Under the pieces are notes generated by a model. It saw only the letters and a list, made by a program, of their open reading frames with translations. It was not told where the DNA came from and ran no database searches. Source: CBDFFW01 sp965246945 (GTDB taxonomy: Bacteria > Pseudomonadota > Alphaproteobacteria > UBA11073). Taken from it: 64,000 nt of DNA. Numbering within the stretch: the stretch's first letter is position 1; every line of letters starts with the position of its first letter. The translations under genes were made by a program, and so were the position numbers. Positions 26,876-34,823 of the stretch are shown piece after piece. The stretch spans positions 1,116,001 to 1,180,000 of the forward strand of contig CBDFFW010000001.1 of NCBI GenBank assembly GCA_965246945.1, read 5' to 3'.

Positions 26876-27919
26876 TCATTGTGCTTTGCTAACCACAGCA
26901 TCAACTGGCCAACGTGGCCGCACTGTGGCTTCCCTAATTGAATTTGCCATTTGTGCCCATTCAATGGCGCACCACCCAATCATTGCGGCATTATCGGTAC
27001 ATAATTGGGGGGCAGGGGCGATGAAGGTTAATTGCTGCTGTTCGCAAAGTTTGAGCAAAGCCTGGCGAATGGCCTGATTGGCCGCGACCCCGCCCACTAC
27101 CGCTAGACAGGCTGGGGATTGGCCATTGTCTTTTAATTGTTTGATAGCCTGGGCAAGGCGGTCAACAACTGTATTGGCAACCGCTTGCTGCAAAGCGGCG
27201 CAGAGATCCGGAATATCGGCCGCAGCAATACCTTTTTTAATCAATTGGCTGGCGGCGGTTTTTAAACCGGAGAAAGAGAAATCAGCATGCGCCTGCCCCA
27301 AAAAGGGCGATGGCAAAGTGAAGCGATTCGGATTGGTTGCTTGCTTAGCTTGTTGTTCGATTAGGGGACCGCCAGGCCAACCAAGCCCTAATAGTTTGGC
27401 AATTTTATCAAAACATTCACCGGCCGCATCGTCCCGTGTTTGGCCCAAAACTTGGCCAGTTTGCGGGCCGCAGACCCAGATAATTTGGGTATGGCCGCCC
27501 GATACCAGCAGGGCCATATAAGGATAGGCAATATTATCGGTCAGGCGCGGGGTTAACAAATGTCCCCAGAGGTGATTCACACCGATAAATGGTTTGTCAG
27601 CGGCATAGGCCAAACTTTGCGCCGTGGTCGCACCAACCAATAAGCCGCCAATCAAGCCAGGACCAATGGTGGCCGCGAATAAGTCGATATCTTTCAGTGA
27701 TAAATTGGCTTCCGCTAAAACCAATGGGATTATAGCAGGCAGGCGCTGAAGATGGGCACGGGCAGCTATTTCCGGCACCACGCCACCATAGATGCGGTGT
27801 TCATCCAACTGACTGTAAATTTGCTGAGCCAAAATGCGCCGCTCGTTATCGATAATGGCTACCGCAGTTTCATCACAGGAGGTTTCAATGGCCAGGCATT
27901 TCACGACTAATTTAAGCAT
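26876..27919 (-). CDS. tsaD: tRNA N6-threonylcarbamoyladenosine transferase TsaD
   Basis: About 347 residues from ATG 27919 (LKLVVKCLAIETSCDETA). The ASKHA-fold metal motif HLWGHLL (Kae1 HxxxH) is near residue 115, with LLVSGGHTQI and FSFSGLKTAA following. TsaD moves threonylcarbamoyl to A37 of ANN-reading tRNAs with TsaB/TsaE. The upstream extension to 27967 has no matching family sequence and overlaps the divergent ORF, so it is rejected. Confidence 0.92.
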   Translation of the reverse strand: MLKLVVKCLAIETSCDETAVAIIDNERRILAQQIYSQLDEHRIYGGVVPEIAARAHLQRLPAIIPLVLAEANLSLKDIDLFAATIGPGLIGGLLVGATTAQSLAYAADKPFIGVNHLWGHLLTPRLTDNIAYPYMALLVSGGHTQIIWVCGPQTGQVLGQTRDDAAGECFDKIAKLLGLGWPGGPLIEQQAKQATNPNRFTLPSPFLGQAHADFSFSGLKTAASQLIKKGIAAADIPDLCAALQQAVANTVVDRLAQAIKQLKDNGQSPACLAVVGGVAANQAIRQALLKLCEQQQLTFIAPAPQLCTDNAAMIGWCAIEWAQMANSIREATVRPRWPVDAVVSKAQ

Positions 27920-27953
27920 GAAAGTTTTGACATAAGCAATGAATTGCCAGTGA

Positions 27954-28499
27954 ATGGATTCTTTCAAAAAAATTGTTGATCCGCTTTTGGCCAGAAAATA
28001 TTATGACATTACGCTGAATCTAATTGAGGCATTGCATAATGCGCAATTATCCGTCAATGCGCTGCCGCGCGATTTTAATGCGCAAATCCAGTTTTTACGG
28101 CAGGCAAAACCTGAATATAAATTAGAGCTTAATATTGGCGCTTTATTTGCGATGGCTGGCTATGAAATCGTCACAGGCCCGACATTATCTTCTTTAAATC
28201 GGTTAACTGCGCGTATATCGCTGAACCAGAATTTGTTTCAAATTCATGGAAGCAAGAAACGCCGTGATTTTAAACGCCAGGCTGCAGCAATTAACGAATT
28301 TCTAATAACTAGAAATCTGCCGCATCTACTCAGCCTGCTCAAGAGCCTTTATAAAGATATCGCCATCGGTGCGGTCACAATACCGCCGGATACAACCAAT
28401 TTAAGGCCATCTTCCACACTTAAATTGGCGGAGATGGCGGCATCGGCTTTCACATATAATAAAAAACCAGAAGTGGGTACCGGAGTGGTTGGCACATAA
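27954..28499 (+). CDS. hypothetical protein, 3' end antisense to the DUF502 gene
   Basis: An unrecognised 181-residue frame divergent from tsaD. The first ~130 residues (helix-rich, IVDPLLARKYYDITLNLIEA ... NLPHLLSLLKSLYKD) look like a real soluble protein. The last ~50 residues are simply the antisense of the DUF502 3' end, a 151-bp overlap. The gene may have lost its own stop and now reads through its convergent neighbour, or the ORF may be a remnant. No Shine-Dalgarno is obvious. Confidence 0.4.
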   Translation: MDSFKKIVDPLLARKYYDITLNLIEALHNAQLSVNALPRDFNAQIQFLRQAKPEYKLELNIGALFAMAGYEIVTGPTLSSLNRLTARISLNQNLFQIHGSKKRRDFKRQAAAINEFLITRNLPHLLSLLKSLYKDIAIGAVTIPPDTTNLRPSSTLKLAEMAASAFTYNKKPEVGTGVVGT

Positions 28500-28981
28500 A
28501 CGGCCAGCAAATTATCGGGCGCAATGGCGGACATCGCATTGCTTTCCACCTCGCCCGTCACAAAGCCCAAGGCCCAGCTATTGGCAGTGGGGAATTCAAC
28601 CCATACCACGCGTTTAAAACTTTTGCCTTTTTCGCTGAGCAAAGTTTCGAGCAGTTGCTTGCTGGCACCATATAAAGTGCTTAGCAATGGCATTTTTGCC
28701 ATCAGCAAATCGGCACTATGTACCACCTGCCGACCGAGAAAATTACGGGCCAACAAGCCGACTAAAGTGATGACCATCATAATAAAAATCAGGCCTGCGC
28801 CAGGGATACGAAAACCCAGCAATTCATGCGGAGAATAACCAACCGGTAAAATCCATTCAACAGCCGTATCCACCAAATTGACCAGGAAATAAACCAAAAA
28901 ACAGGTAAGGCCCAGCGGTATAGTGACGATGAGACCAGTCAGAAAATAACGCCGCAGACGTTTAAAAAGATTGTTTGGCAT
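28349..28981 (-). CDS. DUF502-family membrane protein
   Basis: A 210-residue protein with two transmembrane helices (about 13-35 and 58-80) and the family segments LTGLIVTIPLGLTCFLVY, GAGLIFIMMVITLVGLLARN, LLSTLYGASKQLLETL and YVPTTPVPTSGFLLYV. DUF502 proteins are widespread, of unknown function, and resemble plant LIKE-COV membrane proteins. Its ATG shares one base with the hicB stop, so it is translated with the toxin-antitoxin genes, an unexpected link. Confidence 0.8.
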   Translation of the reverse strand: MPNNLFKRLRRYFLTGLIVTIPLGLTCFLVYFLVNLVDTAVEWILPVGYSPHELLGFRIPGAGLIFIMMVITLVGLLARNFLGRQVVHSADLLMAKMPLLSTLYGASKQLLETLLSEKGKSFKRVVWVEFPTANSWALGFVTGEVESNAMSAIAPDNLLAVYVPTTPVPTSGFLLYVKADAAISANLSVEDGLKLVVSGGIVTAPMAISL

Positions 28982-29340
28982 TACGAATGCTTATATTTTG
29001 AAGTAGATGAATTTAAGTAAGTTTCTAAAGCGTTGCTCACCAAATGATTTAAGGTCACGCCATCCGCTTTCGCCCGCAAAGCTGCGCGCCGATGTAAATC
29101 ACTCGCAGTGCGAATATTAAAGCTACCTTTAAATGGCTGTTCAGGTTTCTGTTTATTTATGGTGCAATATTCCAGATAATCATCAACTGCCGCTTCAAAA
29201 GCTTGTCTTAATCCTTTCGCATCTTCCGCTTCAAAAGTAACTAAACTGCGTATAAACTCCAATTTGCCGAAGAAGCAAATATCCGCGTCACTATAATGCG
29301 CCGAACCGACATAACCACGATATTCCATAAAATCAATCAT
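28981..29340 (-). CDS. hicB: HicB-family antitoxin
   Basis: A 119-residue HicB. The N-terminal partial RNase H-like fold has MEYRGYVGSAHYSDAD and FEAEDAKGLRQAFEAAVDDY; the C-terminus FNIRTASDLHRRAALRAKAD then TLNHLVSNALETYL is a ribbon-helix-helix DNA-binding domain. It neutralises HicA and should repress the operon. ATG 29340 overlaps the hicA TGA. Confidence 0.85.
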   Translation of the reverse strand: MIDFMEYRGYVGSAHYSDADICFFGKLEFIRSLVTFEAEDAKGLRQAFEAAVDDYLEYCTINKQKPEQPFKGSFNIRTASDLHRRAALRAKADGVTLNHLVSNALETYLNSSTSKYKHS

Positions 29341-29591
29341 ATCAAACCCGCTGCCTGCAAATGCTCTAAAACCAATTTTACTTGGTAAGCTTTTAAAATT
29401 TTTCGTGGATGTGGCTCATGCAAAAAAATAGGAGGGACAGTTGCATGATTGAACCGGCGGCGAGATCCGCTGGTTTTACCGGCATGCATTTCTGAATAGC
29501 CTAGCTGCTGCAAAACTGTTTCCAACTCTTTCCAGCTGAAATCTGTTGGTGCGGCTATTAACCGTGCCAATAATTTTTCAGCTTTACTCAT
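29337..29591 (-). CDS. hicA: HicA-family mRNA interferase toxin
   Basis: About 84 residues from ATG 29591. The double-stranded-RNA-binding-like fold is visible: FSWKELETVLQQLGYSEM, a basic SGSRRRFNHA segment and the LHEPHPRKILKAYQVKLV ending. The expected catalytic His lies in the HEPHP region. It is the first gene of hicA-hicB-DUF502 and precedes its antitoxin, as usual for hicAB. Confidence 0.8.
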   Translation of the reverse strand: MSKAEKLLARLIAAPTDFSWKELETVLQQLGYSEMHAGKTSGSRRRFNHATVPPIFLHEPHPRKILKAYQVKLVLEHLQAAGLI

Positions 29592-29614
29592 GCTACTTCT
29601 AAAACATTTATTTT

Positions 29615-29632
29615 GCAACTAAATTTAGTTGC
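29615..29632. promoter_or_regulatory. 18-bp palindrome, putative hicAB operator
   Basis: GCAACTAAATTTAGTTGC is a perfect palindrome placed 23 nt upstream of the hicA ATG and directly after the mdh stop. The ribbon-helix-helix domain of HicB makes autorepression through this site likely. Confidence 0.6.
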
Positions 29633-30589
29633 TTAAGCGGCTTTCATTTTGTCAGCGATTGCTACCAGTTCTTTAACTGCAGTAACGGATTTTTCGAACA
29701 TCGCTTTTTCAGCATCTGACAGGCGGACTTCGACGATTTTTTCCACGCCTTTGGCACCAATTACGACCGGCACGCCAATATATAAATCTTTCACACCATA
29801 TTCGCCGCTCAGTTTAACGGCGCATGGCAGAATGCGTTTTTTGTCTTTTAAATAGCTTTCTGCCATTTCAATGGCTGCCGCGGCTGGGGCATAGAAAGCT
29901 GAACCGGTTTTGAGCAATTGAACAATTTCGGCACCGCCATCACGCGTGCGCTGCACAATTTTATCGAGCTGATCTTGTTTCAACCAACCCAGCGCGACCA
30001 AATCAGTAAGCGGGATACCAGCCACTGTTGAATAGCGGGTAAGTGGGACCATGGTATCTCCATGGCCGCCCAAGACAAAAGCAGTCACATCTTCCACCGA
30101 AACGTTGCAGGCTTCGGCGATAAAGTAACGGAAACGGGCCGAATCCAATACGCCGGCCATGCCGACCACTTTACTGGCCGGCAGACCGCTTTCGCGCTGC
30201 ATTACCTGCACCATCACATCCAGCGGGTTGGTAACCACAATCACAAACGCATTGGGGGCATGGGTTTTGATTTGATGGGCGACATCGGTGATAACTTTGA
30301 GGTTGATCTCGATCAAATCATCGCGGCTCATCCCTGGTTTGCGCGGCACACCGGCGGTGACAATGATTACATCTGAGTCTTTTAGGGCGGCGAAATCATT
30401 GCTGCCGGAAAGCACTGAATCGAAGCCAATTACGGGGGAAGCTTGTGCAATATCCAAGGCTTTGCCCTGCGGCGTGCCCTCATTGATATCAACCAACACC
30501 ATATCGCCCAATTCGCGCTGGCCTGCCAAAAGCGCCAAAGTGCCGCCAATTTGGCCAGCCCCAACAAGTGCAATTTTCTTCCGATTCAT
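29633..30589 (-). CDS. mdh: malate dehydrogenase
   Basis: A 318-residue NAD-dependent malate dehydrogenase of the lactate-dehydrogenase-like (alphaproteobacterial) type. GAGQIGGTLALLAG binds NAD, GVPRKPGMSRDDL is the substrate-specificity loop with its Arg residues, VTNPLDVM and the catalytic His in LGGHGDTMVP follow. It interconverts malate and oxaloacetate in the TCA cycle. In alphaproteobacteria it usually precedes sucCD; here it stands alone before hicAB. Confidence 0.95.
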   Translation of the reverse strand: MNRKKIALVGAGQIGGTLALLAGQRELGDMVLVDINEGTPQGKALDIAQASPVIGFDSVLSGSNDFAALKDSDVIIVTAGVPRKPGMSRDDLIEINLKVITDVAHQIKTHAPNAFVIVVTNPLDVMVQVMQRESGLPASKVVGMAGVLDSARFRYFIAEACNVSVEDVTAFVLGGHGDTMVPLTRYSTVAGIPLTDLVALGWLKQDQLDKIVQRTRDGGAEIVQLLKTGSAFYAPAAAAIEMAESYLKDKKRILPCAVKLSGEYGVKDLYIGVPVVIGAKGVEKIVEVRLSDAEKAMFEKSVTAVKELVAIADKMKAA

Positions 30590-30699
30590 TTGTGATTCCC
30601 TTTTAATTAACAGGTAGCAGAAGCTATTTAAAAAACAATGCTAAAGATTTGCCTATGAAAGTTTTGCATTAATCAGCCAAAATGCTGCAAATATCATAA

Positions 30700-31722
30700 A
30701 TGTATATTCACCGTCGTTATTATCCTGTTTTACCTTTATTGCTCTTACCTTCGCTTATTGGCTGCGGATTAAAAAAAACACCGGTTACTGCGGTTGCCAC
30801 TCCATCACCGACAGCCGCGGCAATACCTGCAATTCCAAAAATGGTAGCGCCAAAACAAACAGAGGTTTCACTTAGACAAAATGCAAACGGCTTTCAAATT
30901 GGAACACCCGAAAAATGGATAGACTTAACAGATGGTAATATAGATAAGTATATTGAAAAATACCGTTATCGCAACAAACGTAACCAAGTACCTTTTGATC
31001 AAAAATTTGATGAATATGTGTTGAAGCAAAAAGGTATTGGACAATTTTTAATCGATAGATACAAAGTATTATTCAACAAAAATGATTTTATAAAAATATC
31101 AAAAGAAGTGAAAAATAAATGGAATAAAGCTTTTATTCAAGAAAAGGTTGTTTTAGCCGATACTGTACTAAAAGTTGTTGTTAAACATTTTGGCTTATCA
31201 GAATATCATCTGGAAAAAGGTAAAGGTGGCAAATCACCTGGTTTTCAATTATTGCAGGATAGAAATGTTATCCAATATACCAGTCTGGATAAAATAGATG
31301 CTTCATTGGTCATACCAGCTTTATGTCACGAACTAACGCATGCTGTACAAGAGCGTTTATGTAAATATTTTACTCTTACAGGAATAAAATATCATAACAA
31401 ACAACTCATAAATGATGTAATTGTTCTTTCTAGAAATATAGCTAATTATACGAATGATTCACAGGATATGACAAAATATCAGTTACAGCCAATGGAAGTC
31501 CAAGCAAACTGGATCTTTGTTTTTGTAGAATTTAATATGCACAGAAAATATTTACTTAATTTACCCCACAATAAAATGTTAGACCAAAATGCATCTGCCA
31601 TTCAATCATTTATGGAAGATCAAATTAAACAACCACTTATATCTAATTATACCCTGACTCCTGTAGAAACTTTAAAACTGTATTGGCAGCAACAAATTAG
31701 ACCATCATTTTTCAAGCCTTAA
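30700..31722 (+). CDS. lipoprotein with zincin-type metalloprotease motif
   Basis: A 340-residue protein not assigned to a named family. The lipobox LIGC places the acylated Cys near residue 22. A Pro/Ala/Thr-rich linker follows, then a Lys/Asn-rich domain. The motif CHELTHAVQER near residue 222 is an HExxH zinc site, and QPMEVQAN about 50 residues later offers a third Glu ligand (gluzincin-like). It would be a periplasmic or surface peptidase. The gene is more AT-rich than its neighbours and uses many AAA/AAT codons, suggesting acquisition. No strong ribosome site is seen. Confidence 0.6.
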   Translation: MYIHRRYYPVLPLLLLPSLIGCGLKKTPVTAVATPSPTAAAIPAIPKMVAPKQTEVSLRQNANGFQIGTPEKWIDLTDGNIDKYIEKYRYRNKRNQVPFDQKFDEYVLKQKGIGQFLIDRYKVLFNKNDFIKISKEVKNKWNKAFIQEKVVLADTVLKVVVKHFGLSEYHLEKGKGGKSPGFQLLQDRNVIQYTSLDKIDASLVIPALCHELTHAVQERLCKYFTLTGIKYHNKQLINDVIVLSRNIANYTNDSQDMTKYQLQPMEVQANWIFVFVEFNMHRKYLLNLPHNKMLDQNASAIQSFMEDQIKQPLISNYTLTPVETLKLYWQQQIRPSFFKP

Positions 31723-31731
31723 TTCAATCGT

Positions 31732-31761
31732 TTGACATTAATTAAATGATTATTGCATATA
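31732..31761 (+). promoter_or_regulatory. rpsD: putative promoter of rpsD
   Basis: TTGACA (31732-31737) is followed after 18 bp by CATATA (31756-31761). It lies about 100 nt upstream of rpsD, leaving a leader long enough for ribosomal-protein control. The -35 is perfect and the -10 weak. Confidence 0.4.
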
Positions 31762-31864
31762 GATTTATTCCCTAAAATGTGGAGCAGATGGATTAGCCAT
31801 TTGTTCCCGCCGTCAGGACTATAGGGACAACCACTAAGGCTTGGATTAACCAAGGAGATATAAT

Positions 31865-32479
31865 ATGGCAAAAAGAGAAGCCGCGAAACATAAGATTGAC
31901 CGCCGGTTGGGCGTCAACCTCTGGGGTCGGGCCAAAAGCCCGTTGAACCGCCGGAACACCAAACCAGGTCAACATGGCAGCGCCAATAAGAAATTGTCTG
32001 ATTTTGGTCAGCAATTGCGCGCCAAACAAAAAATGAAAATGTATTATGGTGATATGGGCGAACGCATGTTCCGCCGTTATTACGAAGAAGCGGTGCGCCG
32101 CAAGGGTGACACTTCTGAAAATCTGATTAGCTTGCTTGAGCGCCGGTTAGACACTGTGGTTTACCGGGCCAAATTGGCGGCCACTATTTTTGGTGCGCGT
32201 CAGTTGGTTAATCACGGCCATGTATTGGTGAACGGTAAGCGCGTGAATATCCGTTCTTACGCAATCAAAGACAATGATGTGGTGACGTTGAAAGACAAAG
32301 CGCAGCGCTTAGAAGCTGTTTTGCTCGCGCAAAATAGCAAAGAGCGTGACGTGCCGGAATATTTGCAATTCGATGCCCGTGAATTGAAAGCCGTTTATTT
32401 GCGTGCCCCGAAATTTGCCGATGTGCCTTACCCAGTAACCATGGAACCAAACCTGGTTATCGAATATTATTCACGCTAA
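31865..32479 (+). CDS. rpsD: 30S ribosomal protein S4
   Basis: A 204-residue S4. The N-terminal KHKIDRRLGVNLWGRAKSP and PGQHGSANKKLSDFGQQLRA regions and the S4 RNA-binding domain RRLDTVVYRAKLAATIFGAR with VNHGHVLVNGKRVNI are all present. It nucleates 16S rRNA folding. AAGGAG sits 7 nt before ATG 31865. It is a single-gene unit, as in alphaproteobacteria. Confidence 0.97.
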   Translation: MAKREAAKHKIDRRLGVNLWGRAKSPLNRRNTKPGQHGSANKKLSDFGQQLRAKQKMKMYYGDMGERMFRRYYEEAVRRKGDTSENLISLLERRLDTVVYRAKLAATIFGARQLVNHGHVLVNGKRVNIRSYAIKDNDVVTLKDKAQRLEAVLLAQNSKERDVPEYLQFDARELKAVYLRAPKFADVPYPVTMEPNLVIEYYSR

Positions 32480-32496
32480 TTTTTTAACGGTTTGTT

Positions 32497-32519
32497 GCAG
32501 CTTGCTTTTGACAAGCTGC
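32497..32519 (+). terminator. hairpin after rpsD
   Basis: GCAGCTTG-CTTTTGA-CAAGCTGC forms an eight-pair stem 17 nt after the rpsD stop. There is no T run after it, so it may be a 3'-protecting hairpin or a weak terminator. Confidence 0.45.
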
Positions 32520-32545
32520 TAATGGCCTGCTTAAGTCTTTGAAGT

Positions 32546-32629
32546 GCCCTTGTGGCGGAATGGTAGACGCGGTAGACTCAAAATCTATTATCGCAAGATG
32601 TGGGAGTTCGAGTCTCCCCGAGGGCACCA
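32546..32629 (+). tRNA. tRNA-Leu (CAA)
   Basis: GCCCTTGTGGCGGAATGGTA opens a class II tRNA. The anticodon loop is CTCAAAA (anticodon CAA), the variable arm is long, the T-arm is GGGAGTTCGAGTCTCCC, and the acceptor closes with CGAGGGC, discriminator A and an encoded CCA at 32627-32629. Confidence 0.95.
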
Positions 32630-32725
32630 AATTTCGCAATCATAAAACTAACATACTATTAGAATTTTATATGTTAATCTTAAATCGGCATTTCTAATTT
32701 ACTTGCGATCAGTCAATTTATTTAA

Positions 32726-32989
32726 ATGACTACATATAAAGTTTATGAAGCGTATTCCGCAAAACATAAAGACGTGCCTGAGATTGCTGTGATGGGTGCT
32801 GCCGCTGGTACTGCGGCAGGTGCCGGGGTGGGTTTTGCCGTGGGCGGACCTATCGGCGGTGCCATTGGTGCCGTGGTAGGTGCAATTAGTGGCGGTATGG
32901 GCGCATCAGCAACCATTAACGATGCGGATGATGTGGCCAAACAAATGGAAAACGAAATCTCTAACCAAGCAGGAGACAGCAATGTCTAA
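32726..32989 (+). CDS. small glycine-zipper membrane protein
   Basis: An 87-residue protein whose middle (about 22-62) is a Gly/Ala-rich hydrophobic stretch with GxxxG repeats (GAAAGTAAGAGVGFAVGG, GAIGAVVGAISGG), as in glycine-zipper domains. The ends are charged. Such proteins insert in membranes or assemble into pores; the function is unknown. It overlaps the next small gene by 8 nt. Confidence 0.6.
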   Translation: MTTYKVYEAYSAKHKDVPEIAVMGAAAGTAAGAGVGFAVGGPIGGAIGAVVGAISGGMGASATINDADDVAKQMENEISNQAGDSNV

Positions 32990-33149
32990 TACACAGCCGC
33001 CCAAAAAAGATACTGGCGTTGCTAATACCAATGACCCCAATGCGACCAATCCAAATGCTGGTTTACCCAGTAAGGAAAGTTCGGCAGCGGCTAATATGGA
33101 AGCGCATGCCTATACCAACCAAGCGGCCCAAGGCAAGCCGCAGCGTTAG
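32982..33149 (+). CDS. small hydrophilic disordered protein
   Basis: A 55-residue Asn/Pro/Ala-rich protein (MSNTQPPKKDTGVANTND start) with no hydrophobic segment. ATG 32982 lies after AGGAGA in CAGGAGACAGCA, a good ribosome site inside the end of the glycine-zipper gene, so the pair is translationally coupled. Not recognised; the ending overlaps the convergent L,D-transpeptidase by 4 bp. Confidence 0.55.
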   Translation: MSNTQPPKKDTGVANTNDPNATNPNAGLPSKESSAAANMEAHAYTNQAAQGKPQR

Positions 33150-34273
33150 CGAGTGGTAGGTGTGGGGACGGTAATGGCAAGCGAACTAAGCGGTGCATGG
33201 GCGGCTGAGATTACATCTTCAGCTTTACCCTCATCTTCTTTTTCTTCGGTAACGTCTTCGTTACTAGTAATTGGAAAATCATTAGCATTTGCTGTGATTG
33301 GATTTGCGGCCGGTTTGCTGGCAATCGATGCGGGTACATTTACATTGATTGGTGTAATTGTGGGTTCAGTTTGTGCAATGGGCGCATTTTTTCTGCGGCC
33401 GATCATTACTGGCAAACCGTTGCGTGCCCGCAATTGCTGATCAACCATTGCCCAATCAATCTCCGCATCATCTGCCATCGTCTGAACACGGCTTAAAATA
33501 TCAGCCGGCACTATCGTTTGCATGGGATAATCCATTTCAATCTGGTCGGCTTGATCCCGTTCGGGATGTGCTTCTAGCCACAAATCATTGCCTTCCCAAT
33601 TTAATTTAATCGGCTGATAAACGACGCTAACGGGGGTGCCGATGGGCACCATGCCAAACAGTTCTTTGATTTGTTTGGGATATAACCGGATACAGCCGGA
33701 ACTGGTGCGGCGGCCAATGCCCCAGGATTTATTGGTGCCATGGATTAAATAGGCGGGCCAATCTAGATACATGGCGTGCGTGCCCAGCGGGTTGTCTTCA
33801 CCAGCAGGCACGGATAAGGGCAAAGTGGGATCTTCTTCCAACATGCGCGGGGTTGGGTGCCAGGTTGGTCCCACCACTTTGCGCATAATTTTGGTTTGTC
33901 CGCGCGGCGTATCCAAACCCTCACGGCCAACACCGATAGCCATAACTTCGGGTGGAGCAGTGGGGCCAGATTTAAAATAATAAAGGCGCATTTCGGCCAG
34001 ATTAATCAGAATGCCGTTGTGGGCCCCATCCGGCACTAAAGACTGGGTGGGAATGCGGATTTCCTTGCCAGCGCCAGGCACCCAGGGGTCTAAATCTGGA
34101 TTGGCGGCGCGTAAAGGCACAAAGCCGACATCAAACCGTTCGCCAATATCGGCAAAGGTATCATCTTCCTGTGCAGTGTAAACCAGCGGCTTACCAACCA
34201 AAGTGGCCTGGGCCGAGCCCATAGCAAATAAACCAACAGTTAAAGCGAAACACAGGGATCGACAGCGCGACAT
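33146..34273 (-). CDS. L,D-transpeptidase with LysM-like N-terminus
   Basis: A 375-residue periplasmic enzyme of the ErfK/YbiS/YcfS type. Signal peptide 1-23 (AQA cleavage), a LysM-like region with PLVYTAQEDDTFADIGERF, and a YkuD domain with HGTN and the SSGCIRLYP catalytic Cys motif near residue 195. The last 70 residues are a Pro/Ala/Asp-rich tail. Such enzymes make 3-3 cross-links or attach proteins to murein. It is divergent from the second YkuD gene with only 22 bp between starts. Confidence 0.88.
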   Translation of the reverse strand: MSRCRSLCFALTVGLFAMGSAQATLVGKPLVYTAQEDDTFADIGERFDVGFVPLRAANPDLDPWVPGAGKEIRIPTQSLVPDGAHNGILINLAEMRLYYFKSGPTAPPEVMAIGVGREGLDTPRGQTKIMRKVVGPTWHPTPRMLEEDPTLPLSVPAGEDNPLGTHAMYLDWPAYLIHGTNKSWGIGRRTSSGCIRLYPKQIKELFGMVPIGTPVSVVYQPIKLNWEGNDLWLEAHPERDQADQIEMDYPMQTIVPADILSRVQTMADDAEIDWAMVDQQLRARNGLPVMIGRRKNAPIAQTEPTITPINVNVPASIASKPAANPITANANDFPITSNEDVTEEKEDEGKAEDVISAAHAPLSSLAITVPTPTTR

Positions 34274-34295
34274 CGGTTTTCATAACATAGCAGCG

Positions 34296-34823
34296 ATGAT
34301 TCCGCATCCTCTACGCGCAGCGATATGTTTGCTGATATTATTATCCAGTGTTTTATGCGGCCATGTGGCGCAGGCACAACATGAACAAACCACATTACCG
34401 CAAGCCGATTTGATTGTGGTGCATAAAAAAGAACACGAACTTGAATTGTGGCGCGATGGCGAAACGATTTTAAAATATCCCATTGCTTTGGGCTTTAACC
34501 CAGTTGGCCATAAAATTTACCAGGGTGATGGCAAAACACCCGAAGGGGTTTATACCATTATCGAAAAAAAGCAAAATAGCGGTTTTCACCGCGCCTTAAT
34601 GCTGAATTACCCGAATGAGGCGGATAAGCAAACTGCTGCGGCGCAAGGGTTAACCCCGGGTGCATATATCGCCATTCATGGCATGCCCAATGGTCAAACG
34701 CCCGAAACGATGGAACATCCCAAACGGGACTGGACCGATGGCTGTGTCGCCTTAACCGATGCGCAAATAGACACCATCTGGGAACGCGTCGCGCCAGGGA
34801 CACCGGTGTTGATTATGCCTTAA
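34296..34823 (+). CDS. short L,D-transpeptidase-family protein (YkuD)
   Basis: About 175 residues from ATG 34296. Signal peptide with cleavage after AQA near residue 27, then a compact YkuD domain: LIVVHKKEHELELWRDGE, GFNPVGHKIYQGDGKTPEGVY, IAIHGMPN (His) and WTDGCVALTDAQ (Cys nucleophile). The extension to 34203 lies in the divergent gene and is rejected. The YafK-like GDGKTPEG form often acts as an amidase or carboxypeptidase-like enzyme rather than a cross-linker. It ends 11 bp inside the convergent flavoprotein gene. Confidence 0.83.
   Translation: MIPHPLRAAICLLILLSSVLCGHVAQAQHEQTTLPQADLIVVHKKEHELELWRDGETILKYPIALGFNPVGHKIYQGDGKTPEGVYTIIEKKQNSGFHRALMLNYPNEADKQTAAAQGLTPGAYIAIHGMPNGQTPETMEHPKRDWTDGCVALTDAQIDTIWERVAPGTPVLIMP

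Noticed and set aside
33153..33609. Hydrophobic plus-strand frames opposite the L,D-transpeptidase tail
   Set aside because: They mirror the Pro/Ala-rich tail of a well-supported gene on the other strand.
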